Shown here piece by piece: positions 1 to 4,992 of a stretch of DNA of 5,302 bases. A program made the position numbers and the translations under genes. The stretch's first letter is position 1. Each line of letters begins with the position of its first letter. Source of the stretch: an uncultured Selenomonadales bacterium (GTDB lineage: Bacteria; Bacillota; Negativicutes; Selenomonadales; Selenomonadaceae); assembly GCA_937915725.1 (NCBI GenBank), contig CALGGV010000188.1, positions 1 through 5,302 of the forward strand, in the 5' to 3' direction. The notes under the pieces were generated by a model. It was not told the origin of the DNA and ran no database searches. It saw only the letters and a program-made list of their open reading frames with translations.

Positions 1-40
1 ATTTTTTATGGTTGACAGAATTATTTTTTGAGGAATTTTT
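1..40 (+). other. short leader before rarA, possibly the tail of an upstream gene
   Basis: Two plus-strand frames are open from the window edge. One ends at TGA 29-31. The other ends at TGA 42-44 and would overlap the rarA start as ATGA. Either could be the last codons of an upstream gene, but too few residues remain to identify it. GAGGAA at 30-35 is the ribosome binding site for rarA. TTGACA at 12-17 looks like a -35 box but has no -10 box at 16-18 bases, so I do not call a promoter. Confidence 0.3.
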
Positions 41-1309
41 ATGAATTTGTTTGAAACGATACAAGATAAAAGTTTTCAGCCGTTAGCAGAAAAATTACGC
101 CCGCAAACTTTGAAAGATTTTGTAGGGCAGGAAAAAATTTTAAACAGTCTAAGCAAAATGATTGACGACGGCAGAATTTTTTCAATGATTTTTTACGGCG
201 CGCCCGGCACGGGTAAAACTACCCTTGCAAAAATCATCGCCAATACCACTAAAAGCAATTTCGTCAAAATTAACGCGGCTCTAGCCGGAATTAAAGACCT
301 GCGCGAAATTATAAAATCTGCTGAAGATCAGAAAAATTTTTATGGGCGACAGACAATTTTATTTATTGACGAAATTCACCGCTTTAATAAAAGTCAACAA
401 GATTTTCTGTTACCGTACGTTGAGGACGGCAGATTAATTTTAATCGGCGCAACTACTGAAAATCCTTTCTTTGAAGTCAATCCCGCACTTTTAAGCCGCG
501 TTAAAATTGTTCAGCTGAAAAAACTTTCTGCCGAAAATATAAAAAAAATTCTCCAACGCGCCATTAATCTTGAAAAAAATTTGGCGTTTGAAGATAAAGC
601 TATTGAAATAATTTCAGATTTTGCTGACGGCGATGCAAGAATTGCACTGAATATTTTGGAGCAACTTATTTTTGAAGGCGGCGTGACAGTTGAAAATCTG
701 CGCGAAATTTTGGGCGAAAAAGTTAGGCGTTACGATAAGGGCGGCGATAATCACTACGACACGGCAAGCGCGTTTATAAAAAGTATGCGCGGCAGTGACG
801 CGGACGCGGCGATTTTTTATTTGGCAAAGATGATTGACGGCGGCGAAGATTTAAAATTCATAGCGCGGCGAATTGTAATTTGCGCGGCTGAAGACGTAGG
901 CAACGCCGACCCGCAAGCTTTAATTTTGGCTAACGCGGCGGCTCAAGCTGTGCAATTCGTAGGAATGCCGGAGGCAAGAATTATTTTAGCCCAAGCTGTA
1001 ACGTACATTGCGGGCGCGCCGAAAAGTAACGCGGCGTATTTGGCGATTGACGCGGCACTTTCTGATATTAAAAATAATCCCAACGCTGATGAAGTTCCGG
1101 CACATTTGCGCGATACAAGTTATAAGGGCGCAAAATTTTTTAGCAACGGCAAAGGTTATAAGTACCCGCATGACTTTGAAAATCATTTTGTCAATCAACA
1201 ATATTTGCCGGATTCTTTCAAGGATAAAAAATATTATTTTCCAACTGAAAATGGCAAAGAGGCTGAAATAAAAAAATTTCTTCAAAATCACTGGAAAAAT
1301 AAATTTTAA
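41..1309 (+). CDS. rarA: RarA/MgsA family replication-associated recombination AAA+ ATPase
   Basis: This cytoplasmic AAA+ ATPase belongs to the RarA/MgsA/WRNIP1 family, which acts at stalled or gapped replication forks and is related to clamp-loader subunits. The 422 residues fit the usual family length, so the gene looks complete. The N-terminal AAA+ core shows a box II-like LRPQTLKDFVGQ (residues 19-30), Walker A GAPGTGKTT (53-61), Walker B ILFIDE (106-111) followed by HRFNKSQQD, sensor 1 GATTENP (136-142), and an arginine finger in LLSR (R153). The C-terminal half carries the family's tetramerisation region, including VPAHLRDTSYKG and the YKYPHDFENHFVNQQYLP signature near the end. The start at 41 is supported by GAGGAA at 30-35 with five bases of spacing. 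No promoter is visible in the 40 upstream bases, so it may be co-transcribed with an upstream gene. It converges on sigH. No clear rho-independent terminator follows it on the plus strand. Confidence 0.96.
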   Translation: MNLFETIQDKSFQPLAEKLRPQTLKDFVGQEKILNSLSKMIDDGRIFSMIFYGAPGTGKTTLAKIIANTTKSNFVKINAALAGIKDLREIIKSAEDQKNFYGRQTILFIDEIHRFNKSQQDFLLPYVEDGRLILIGATTENPFFEVNPALLSRVKIVQLKKLSAENIKKILQRAINLEKNLAFEDKAIEIISDFADGDARIALNILEQLIFEGGVTVENLREILGEKVRRYDKGGDNHYDTASAFIKSMRGSDADAAIFYLAKMIDGGEDLKFIARRIVICAAEDVGNADPQALILANAAAQAVQFVGMPEARIILAQAVTYIAGAPKSNAAYLAIDAALSDIKNNPNADEVPAHLRDTSYKGAKFFSNGKGYKYPHDFENHFVNQQYLPDSFKDKKYYFPTENGKEAEIKKFLQNHWKNKF

Positions 1310-1320
1310 TGCTAAATAAC

Positions 1321-1357
1321 AAAAGTAAAAAAGCCCGCCGCACTTCGTTTTTGCCTG
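1321..1357. repeat. intergenic repeat module A, copy 1
   Basis: This 37-base element starts AAAAGTAAAAAAGC, continues with a GC-rich CGCCGCACT core and ends TTTTTGCCTG. It matches 1455-1491 in the same orientation at 34 of 37 positions; the three differences (1335, 1345, 1355) are all C/T changes. On the minus strand the GC-rich part precedes a run of six T, which resembles a weak terminator: CCGCC 1335-1339 can pair with GGCGG 1361-1365, although the loop is long. Confidence 0.8.
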
Positions 1358-1369
1358 CAGGGCGGAAGA

Positions 1370-1440
1370 TTCTTTCTTTGATTGCAAGGCGTGCGTTGCG
1401 CTTATTTCCCCTAAAGAAAGAAAATACATTTATAAATAAG
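1370..1440. repeat. intergenic repeat module B, copy 1, with inverted-repeat arms
   Basis: A 10-base perfect inverted repeat (TTCTTTCTTT 1370-1379 and AAAGAAAGAA 1413-1422) encloses a core containing TCTTTGATTGCAAGGCG (1375-1391). That core matches 1637-1653 at 16 of 17 bases. An AT-rich tail with ACATTTATAAATAAG follows and resembles the tail of copy 2. Together with module A this is one unit of a repeat that occurs twice in the same orientation. It could fold as RNA or cruciform DNA. Its origin is unknown. Confidence 0.65.
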
Positions 1441-1454
1441 AATTATTGATTAAG

Positions 1455-1491
1455 AAAAGTAAAAAAGCTCGCCGCACTCCGTTTTTGCTTG
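1455..1491. repeat. intergenic repeat module A, copy 2
   Basis: Second copy of the 37-base module at 1321-1357 (34/37 identical, same orientation). Here it is separated from its module B partner by about 144 bases of GC-rich sequence instead of about 12, so one unit has gained or the other has lost the intervening segment. Confidence 0.8.
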
Positions 1492-1634
1492 TGACTTTAA
1501 ATTGCGGTAAAGTGAGAAAACGCGGCTGGAACCTGCAAATTACTTTTTGTTTGACGCGAAAAACGCTTTAGAGAGCACGCCGCTAAAGAGCGCGCCACAC
1601 CGCGCATGCTACGCAACCGCGCAGGGCGACGCCT

Positions 1635-1725
1635 TTTCTTTGGTTGCAAGGCGACGAGCAGGAGCGTTGCTCTTCTTTGTGGCTCGGACAAAGAAAGTAC
1701 ATAACATAAATAAAAAATTATTAAT
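1635..1725. repeat. intergenic repeat module B, copy 2, with inverted-repeat arms
   Basis: TTTCTTTG 1635-1642 and CAAAGAAA 1689-1696 form an 8-base perfect inverted repeat. Inside are TCTTTGGTTGCAAGGCG (1637-1653) and a small hairpin, GAGCA 1656-1660 with TGCTC 1668-1672. An AT-rich tail beginning TACATAACATAAATAAA follows and then merges into the A-run of the sigH terminator. The element is a diverged copy of 1370-1440, with about 15 extra bases in the loop. Confidence 0.65.
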
Positions 1726-1726
1726 T

Positions 1727-1764
1727 AAAAAAATAAAAAAATCCTCCCTTAAATTTTGGAAGGA
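1727..1764 (-). terminator. rho-independent terminator of sigH
   Basis: Read on the minus strand, TCCTTCC (1764-1758) pairs with GGGAGGA (1748-1742) in a 7-bp stem containing one G-U pair. The loop is nine bases. The stem is followed directly by a T-run of seven, an A, and seven more T (1741-1727). It begins five bases after the sigH stop codon. Confidence 0.9.
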
Positions 1765-1769
1765 AATTT

Positions 1770-2528
1770 TCAATCTAAAATTGAAGAACGTTTTACTGAA
1801 GAATTTTTCAAGTGCCTGTCGATAGTTGAAAGCCCGCGATAAACCGTTCCAATATCAATAGCCTCTGTGCGGCTTGCCACGTACCTTTCAAGTTTTCGTT
1901 TGACTCTTTGAAGTGCGTTATCGATTGATTTAACGTGGCGATTTAAACTTTCAGCAATTTCTTGATAAGACTTGCCGTCAAGGTACGCCATTAAAACTTG
2001 CCATTCTAAATCGCTAAGAATTTCTTCCATTTTCTTTTCAATCGCCAAAAATTCTTCACGGCTAATCACCAATTCTTCGGGGTCTGCAACTTTGACGCCG
2101 GAAATTACGTCCAAAAGTGTCCTGTCAGAATCTTCATCATAAATTGGTTTATTCAACGAGACGTAAGAATTAAGCGGGATATGTTTTTGACGAGTAGCAG
2201 TTTTAATCGCAGTGATAATTTGCCGCGTAACGCACAATTCGGCGAAGGCGTGGAAAGATGAAAGTTTATCGCTTTTAAAATCCCTAACCGCTTTATAAAA
2301 ACCAATCATGCCTTCTTGAATAATATCTTCACGATCCGCGCCAATAAGAAAATACGAGCGCGCCTTTGCCCTAACAAAACTTCTGTACCGATGAATTAAA
2401 TAATCTAATGCTGAAGTGTCCATTTTTTCTTTTATTTCGGTAATAAGTTCTTCATCAGTCAAAGAATCGTACTTGCTGTATTCGTCAGATTTTTCAGTTT
2501 CGCAAATATTTTCTGTATTTGTATCCAT
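1770..2528 (-). CDS. sigH: RNA polymerase sigma factor SigH (sigma-70 family, sporulation/stationary phase type)
   Basis: This is an alternative sigma factor that directs core RNA polymerase to stationary-phase, early-sporulation or competence promoters in Firmicutes. The core follows B. subtilis SigH as I recall it: region 2 spans about 40-115, with RAKARSYFLIGADREDI (53-69), QEGMIGFYKAVRDF (71-84) and TRQIITAIKTATRQKHIPLN (101-120). SDRTLLDVISG (134-144) follows, then region 4 with the helix-turn-helix in SYQEIAESLNRHVKSIDN (187-204) and the LQRVKRKLE tail. At 252 residues it is longer than B. subtilis SigH (about 218): the N-terminus is slightly longer and about 30 residues follow region 4 (from about 223). 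The start at 2528 is set by GGAGGGC (2540-2534) five bases upstream. It has its own promoter and terminator and appears monocistronic. The usual rpmG-secE-nusG neighbours are absent. Whether the host sporulates cannot be told from this window. Confidence 0.95.
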   Translation of the reverse strand: MDTNTENICETEKSDEYSKYDSLTDEELITEIKEKMDTSALDYLIHRYRSFVRAKARSYFLIGADREDIIQEGMIGFYKAVRDFKSDKLSSFHAFAELCVTRQIITAIKTATRQKHIPLNSYVSLNKPIYDEDSDRTLLDVISGVKVADPEELVISREEFLAIEKKMEEILSDLEWQVLMAYLDGKSYQEIAESLNRHVKSIDNALQRVKRKLERYVASRTEAIDIGTVYRGLSTIDRHLKNSSVKRSSILD

Positions 2529-2555
2529 TTGATGCCCTCCATCAATTTAAAAAAG

Positions 2556-2584
2556 ATTATAAACCACGCGGCGCGGCAAGTCAA
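2556..2584 (-). promoter_or_regulatory. housekeeping (sigma-A type) promoter of sigH
   Basis: On the minus strand TTGACT (2584-2579) lies exactly 17 bases from a perfect TATAAT (2561-2556). The expected start site near 2549 gives a leader of about 20 bases, which contains the GGAGGGC ribosome binding site. Both boxes and the spacing are close to consensus, so basal sigH transcription probably depends on the main sigma factor. The spacer is unusually GC-rich for this region. Confidence 0.88.
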
Positions 2585-2594
2585 ATTTTTTGAC
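2580..2594. promoter_or_regulatory. inverted repeat over the sigH -35 box (possible operator)
   Basis: GTCAAA (2580-2585) and TTTGAC (2589-2594) form a perfect 6-bp inverted repeat with a TTT centre. The left arm overlaps the sigH -35 box. The right arm creates TTGACA on the plus strand (2590-2595), but no matching -10 box follows. A regulator binding here could affect sigH. Each arm also matches the GTCRAA core of a Spo0A box, though the outer bases fit poorly. Confidence 0.35.
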
Positions 2595-2624
2595 AGGTAG
2601 AAATGTGAAATTTTTTTGAAAGTT

Positions 2625-2653
2625 GCAGGGAAAATTTTTACTGTAGCGAATAT
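2625..2653 (+). promoter_or_regulatory. candidate sigma-H promoter for the asp23 operon
   Basis: GCAGGGAAA (2625-2633) matches the B. subtilis sigma-H -35 consensus RnAGGAwWW at all but one position (G for A at 2630). After 11 bases AGCGAATAT (2645-2653) matches the -10 consensus RnnGAATww completely. The spacing is similar to that of spoVG as I recall it. Transcription would start around 2660, about 40 bases before asp23. The alternative is a weak sigma-A promoter, TTGAAA 2616-2621 with TACTGT 2639-2644, which has the right spacing but a poor -10 box. The consensus comes from another genus. Confidence 0.45.
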
Positions 2654-2699
2654 CTAAACAGGTAACTTTGATTAAAGTTTTTCGAGGAGGTTTTTCCTA

Positions 2700-3104
2700 A
2701 TGGCAGAAGAAAAAGATTTGGTAAAAAATGAAACCGGACTTGGCTCAATTAAAATTGCTGATGAAGTAGTTAGCATTATCGCAGGCTTGGCGGCAACCGA
2801 AATTGACGGTATTGCCGGAATGAGCGGCGGCTTAGTTGGCGGTATTGCCGAAATGCTCGGACGCAAGAATTTTTCAAAAGGCGTAAAAGTTGAAGTTGGC
2901 GAACGTGAAGCGGCTATCGATTTGTACATTATCGTAAAATACGGCGTACGTATTCCGGATGTTGCACTTGCTGCACAAGAAAATATTAAACGCGCTATTG
3001 AAAATATGACGGGACTTTCAGTCGTTGAAGTTAATGTTCACGTTCAAGGCGTCAATTTCCCTGAAGAAAACGAAGCCACAGTTGAAGAAGTTCGCGTTCA
3101 CTAA
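2700..3104 (+). CDS. asp23: Asp23/Gls24 family envelope stress response protein
   Basis: A small soluble protein (134 residues, no signal peptide or membrane segment) of the Asp23/Gls24 family. In Staphylococcus the founding member is an abundant protein held at the membrane by AmaP and linked to cell-envelope homeostasis; its biochemical role is unsettled. The sequence shows the family pattern: GSIKIADEVVSIIAGLAATEIDGIAGM near residues 15-41, a glycine-rich GGLVGGIAEMLG, then the alternating beta/alpha stretch VKVEVGEREAAIDLYIIVKYGVRIPDVA and a C-terminal VVEVNVHVQGV. The acidic ends are typical. AGGAGG at 2685-2690, nine bases before the ATG, is the strongest ribosome binding site in the window and suggests high expression. 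It is the first gene of the run leading to nusB and is divergent from sigH. The symbol is by family; in Bacillus the paralogue near nusB is called yqhY. Confidence 0.92.
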   Translation: MAEEKDLVKNETGLGSIKIADEVVSIIAGLAATEIDGIAGMSGGLVGGIAEMLGRKNFSKGVKVEVGEREAAIDLYIIVKYGVRIPDVALAAQENIKRAIENMTGLSVVEVNVHVQGVNFPEENEATVEEVRVH

Positions 3105-3153
3105 GATTTTAAAATTTCAAAGGCAATTTTTAAGGCGGGAGGTGTGAAAGTTT

Positions 3154-3723
3154 ATGGGCATAATAAGTCGCCTGTTGTTGCTTTTGTACGTTCTCGCCGT
3201 CATGGCAGCGTTGATTGTAAGTGCGGGCGTTTGCCTGCACTTCTTTCAAACGCAAGTTTGGCAAGATGAATTAAACTGGATTCTGTCTAGGCAGGAAACT
3301 TTAATTGTTATTGCGGTAATGTTTTTGGCTAGCCTTTGCCTTTTAAGTATGTCACTTTCTTCAAGCAAAAAAGCAACCGTTGTAAATTTGAGCGGCGATG
3401 TTGAACTTGAAAAAGGAACTGTCAAAGAAGTTGCAGTTACAATCCCTGCGATAGTTAGCGTTGTTGAAAGAGCGGCTTTATCAGTAGCGGGCGTAAGACA
3501 AGTTGAGGCAAAAGTTCAAAATCAAGGCGGAAATGTCCCCGTAAAAGTTCAACTTTCAATGGTATTAAGTCAAAGTTATTCTGCTCCTGAAGTTAGCGCA
3601 GAAGTCAAAACGGCGGTTAATAAGGCGTTGCAAGTGGCGTTAGAAATTTCAGATGTACCTGTTGAAATTAGAATTACTGAAGTTACTCATGCAGTGATTG
3701 AGCGTGAAAGGCGCGTTGTTTAG
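3154..3723 (+). CDS. amaP: alkaline shock response membrane anchor protein AmaP
   Basis: A 189-residue membrane protein. Two hydrophobic helices are visible at the N-terminus (about 7-28 and 49-68), joined by a short loop with charged and Trp residues. A cytoplasmic domain related to Asp23 follows (about 78-178), with the ELEKGTVKEVAVTIPAIVSVVERAALSVAGVRQVEA pattern and QSYSAP at 140-145. This two-helix plus Asp23-like layout is that of AmaP, which tethers Asp23 to the membrane in Staphylococcus. The position directly after asp23 fits. GGGAGGTG at 3137-3144, nine bases before the ATG, supports the start. A 49-base gap separates it from asp23 and contains no terminator, so the two are probably co-transcribed. 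The ending is Arg-rich (ERERRVV). Confidence 0.88.
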   Translation: MGIISRLLLLLYVLAVMAALIVSAGVCLHFFQTQVWQDELNWILSRQETLIVIAVMFLASLCLLSMSLSSSKKATVVNLSGDVELEKGTVKEVAVTIPAIVSVVERAALSVAGVRQVEAKVQNQGGNVPVKVQLSMVLSQSYSAPEVSAEVKTAVNKALQVALEISDVPVEIRITEVTHAVIERERRVV

Positions 3724-3731
3724 GTGTAAAA

Positions 3732-4133
3732 ATGTTAAACAGAATAAAAAATTTGTTTGGAACTACTTTTAAAAAGGGCACTTTTAGGACGGCGCGGGCA
3801 AGCGATGAATTTCTTTTGCGTGAAACTGATTTTGGTACCGTTCATGTTGAAACAGATATAATTCGGCGAATTGTCGAAAAAACGCATATTGAGGGCGTTC
3901 ACGAAATTAATAACGTGATTATTGACGCGCCAAATTTTAATAATCCGTTGCAGATTAAATTGAATTTGATAATTTTGCAAAATTATTCCGCGCCGGTACT
4001 TGGTGCGAATTTGCGCGACGCTATCAAGGAAGAATTAAAAAATTTGCTTGATATAAGAGACGCGCTTTTTGATATAAGAGTTACGCAAATAAATCCAAAT
4101 TTGCCTGAACAAAAGAAACGTCGAGTAAGATAG
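3732..4133 (+). CDS. AmaP-like Asp23-domain protein without membrane segments
   Basis: A 133-residue soluble protein not recognised as a named family member. The N-terminal 30 residues are basic (KNLFGTTFKKGTFRTARAS). From about residue 33, FGTVHVETDIIRRIVEKTHIEGVHEI has the shape of the Asp23-like domain opening in AmaP (GTVKEVAVTIPAIVSVVERAALSVAGV). The stretch 72-121, including QNYSAP at 83-88, aligns without gaps to the same part of AmaP (QSYSAP) with about 16 of 50 identities counted by eye. It therefore looks like a duplicate of the AmaP cytoplasmic domain that has lost, or never had, the two helices. It starts eight bases after the amaP stop, and its ribosome binding site AGGTG (3722-3726) overlaps that stop codon, suggesting translational coupling. 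The C-terminus is Lys/Arg-rich. A partner in the Asp23-AmaP complex is the natural inference. Confidence 0.75.
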   Translation: MLNRIKNLFGTTFKKGTFRTARASDEFLLRETDFGTVHVETDIIRRIVEKTHIEGVHEINNVIIDAPNFNNPLQIKLNLIILQNYSAPVLGANLRDAIKEELKNLLDIRDALFDIRVTQINPNLPEQKKRRVR

Positions 4134-4146
4134 GCGGTGAAAAAAA

Positions 4147-4413
4147 ATGCTGTGGGGAGAAGTAAAATCACTTATAAAGCAAATGTTCAATAGCTATCCA
4201 ATGCGCAAAGTTGGTTTTATAACCGGTATAATAATTGGCGTGGCAATTTTAGCATTCGGCTTTTTTAATACCTTGTTTGCTTTTTTCTGCGGGATAATTG
4301 GCTTGTATATCGGCTCACGTTTTGAGGAAGGCGACGATTTGGTAGATAAAACGCTAAAGGCGATTGAAAATTCTGTTCCGGAACGTTTCAGATATTGGAA
4401 ATATTTTAACTAG
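4147..4413 (+). CDS. DUF2273 family small membrane protein
   Basis: An 88-residue protein with two closely spaced hydrophobic helices (about 22-40 and 42-57) joined at FFNT. The glycine-rich pattern GFITGIIIGVAILAFGFF...GIIGLYIGSRFEEGDD is that of the DUF2273 family. Members are repeatedly encoded in asp23/amaP operons and are thought to belong to the same envelope-stress assembly; their function is unknown. The C-terminal 30 residues are charged and probably cytoplasmic. The start at 4147 follows GGCGGTGA (4133-4140), which begins on the last base of the preceding stop codon. The gap to the upstream gene is 13 bases, and nusB starts 13 bases downstream, so the operon is tight. Length and layout are normal for the family. 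Confidence 0.85.
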   Translation: MLWGEVKSLIKQMFNSYPMRKVGFITGIIIGVAILAFGFFNTLFAFFCGIIGLYIGSRFEEGDDLVDKTLKAIENSVPERFRYWKYFN

Positions 4414-4426
4414 AGAGTTGAAAAAA

Positions 4427-4867
4427 ATGAGTCGTACACTTGCACGCGAAACAGCTTTTAGGGCTTTGTTTCAGTTGGATTTTAATAACGGAGAAATTGA
4501 CGAGCACGAAATTTACGAAGGGCTTGCAATAGGTACTGCGATAGATGCTGCAGAAGAATTTAATGAAAATGACAATTTGAATAAAGAAAATCTGCTTTAC
4601 ATCAGAGACACGGTAAAAAATGTAAGCGCGCACCTTGAAGAAATTGACGAAATTATAAAATCGCATCTGAAAAAGAATTGGACGCTTTCAAGATTGGCAT
4701 CGGCAGACAGAAATATTTTGCGGTTAGCCGTGTATGAATTGAAATTCGCCGAAGAAAAAATTCCTGTAGGCGTAGCAATAAATGAGGCAGTGAAACTTGC
4801 GAAAAAGTACGGCACGGACGATTCTGGGCGTTTCGTCAACGGCGTTCTCGACGCAATAGCTAATTAG
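4427..4867 (+). CDS. nusB: transcription antitermination factor NusB
   Basis: NusB is an all-helical RNA-binding protein that pairs with S10 (NusE) on boxA RNA to promote antitermination on rRNA operons. With the start at 4427 the protein has 146 residues, normal for the family. It opens MSRTLARETAFRALFQLDF, whose basic, aromatic pattern is the conserved NusB N-terminus. Later signatures are NWTLSRLASADRNILRLAVYEL (about 103-124) and IPVGVAINEAVKLAKKYGTDDSGRFVNGVLDAI (about 112 to the end of the protein). The same frame is open upstream to an ATG at 4364 inside the DUF2273 gene, but those 21 extra residues are unlike NusB and overlap that gene, so 4427 is preferred. Its ribosome binding site (GAGAG 4413-4417) is weak; translation may depend on coupling to the upstream gene 13 bases away. 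It is the last gene before a strong terminator. Confidence 0.95.
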   Translation: MSRTLARETAFRALFQLDFNNGEIDEHEIYEGLAIGTAIDAAEEFNENDNLNKENLLYIRDTVKNVSAHLEEIDEIIKSHLKKNWTLSRLASADRNILRLAVYELKFAEEKIPVGVAINEAVKLAKKYGTDDSGRFVNGVLDAIAN

Positions 4868-4880
4868 GGGCTAAGGAACA

Positions 4881-4894
4881 AAGACTAAAGACTA
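4881..4894. repeat. two tandem AAGACTA heptamers
   Basis: AAGACTA occurs twice back to back (4881-4887 and 4888-4894), flanked by related CTAAGGA and CTAGGGA. The whole stretch (about 4871-4898) is a degenerate short repeat just after the nusB stop. It encodes nothing and no function is evident. Confidence 0.6.
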
Positions 4895-4948
4895 GGGATT
4901 TTGGGAATTAAATCTTGCCCGCTAATTTTTATGAAGTTGAAATTTTTT

Positions 4949-4974
4949 AGCCGGACGCCACGTCCGGTTTTTTT
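4949..4974 (+). terminator. rho-independent terminator after nusB, before ispA
   Basis: CCGGACG (4951-4957) pairs perfectly with CGTCCGG (4961-4967) around a CCA loop. A G-T and an A-T pair at the base (4949-4950 with 4968-4969) can lengthen the stem to nine. Seven consecutive T follow (4968-4974). It should end transcripts from the asp23-nusB operon. It lies 81 bases after nusB and ends 18 bases before ispA. Confidence 0.93.
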
Positions 4975-4992
4975 GTTAGGAAGTTTGATTTT

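Larger units (their letters stand above)
1310..1769. other. gene-free convergent region between rarA and sigH
   Basis: These 460 bases lie between the 3' ends of two convergent genes. I see no credible gene: open frames here lack a ribosome binding site, run into the sigH terminator or have repetitive Arg/Ala/Lys-rich translations. The region holds two rounds of a two-part repeat (37-base module at 1321 and 1455; hairpin-flanked module at 1370 and 1635), a GC-rich filler between the second pair (about 1492-1634), and the sigH terminator at the right end. The filler has a small inverted repeat, CTTTAG 1566-1571 with CTAAAG 1583-1588. No tRNA, rRNA or recognised riboswitch is apparent. Confidence 0.7.

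Noticed and set aside
12..45. TTGACA at 12-17 as a rarA promoter
   Set aside because: No acceptable -10 box lies at 16-18 bases; TATGAA at 40-45 is too far away and overlaps the start codon.
1335..1379. Rho-independent terminator for rarA on the plus strand
   Set aside because: The CCGCC/GGCGG stem is only five pairs with a 21-base loop, and the following T-content is broken by C and G. It is not convincing.
986..1429. 147-codon minus-strand frame over the rarA 3' end
   Set aside because: It is antisense to conserved RarA sequence, has a low-complexity Phe/Ile-rich translation and begins in the repeat region.
1497..1691. 64-codon minus-strand open frame
   Set aside because: Its Arg/Ala/Ser-rich translation comes from the GC-rich filler and repeat. 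There is no ribosome binding site, and it lies downstream of the sigH terminator.
1310..1769. CRISPR array or complete insertion sequence in the repeat region
   Set aside because: There are only two copies at unequal spacing, with no uniform spacers, transposase or target-site duplication visible.
1547..1825. 92-codon plus-strand open frame in the rarA-sigH gap
   Set aside because: It has no ribosome binding site, passes through a repeat and the sigH terminator, and overlaps the sigH 3' end antisense. Its Lys-rich C-terminal part is explained by the A-runs.
2590..2618. Plus-strand TTGACA as a -35 box for asp23
   Set aside because: The sequence 16-18 bases downstream is a run of T with no -10 match. 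The hexamer is explained as one arm of the inverted repeat.
4364..4426. Extended NusB start at 4364
   Set aside because: The 21 extra residues overlap the DUF2273 gene in another frame and precede the conserved NusB opening at 4427.
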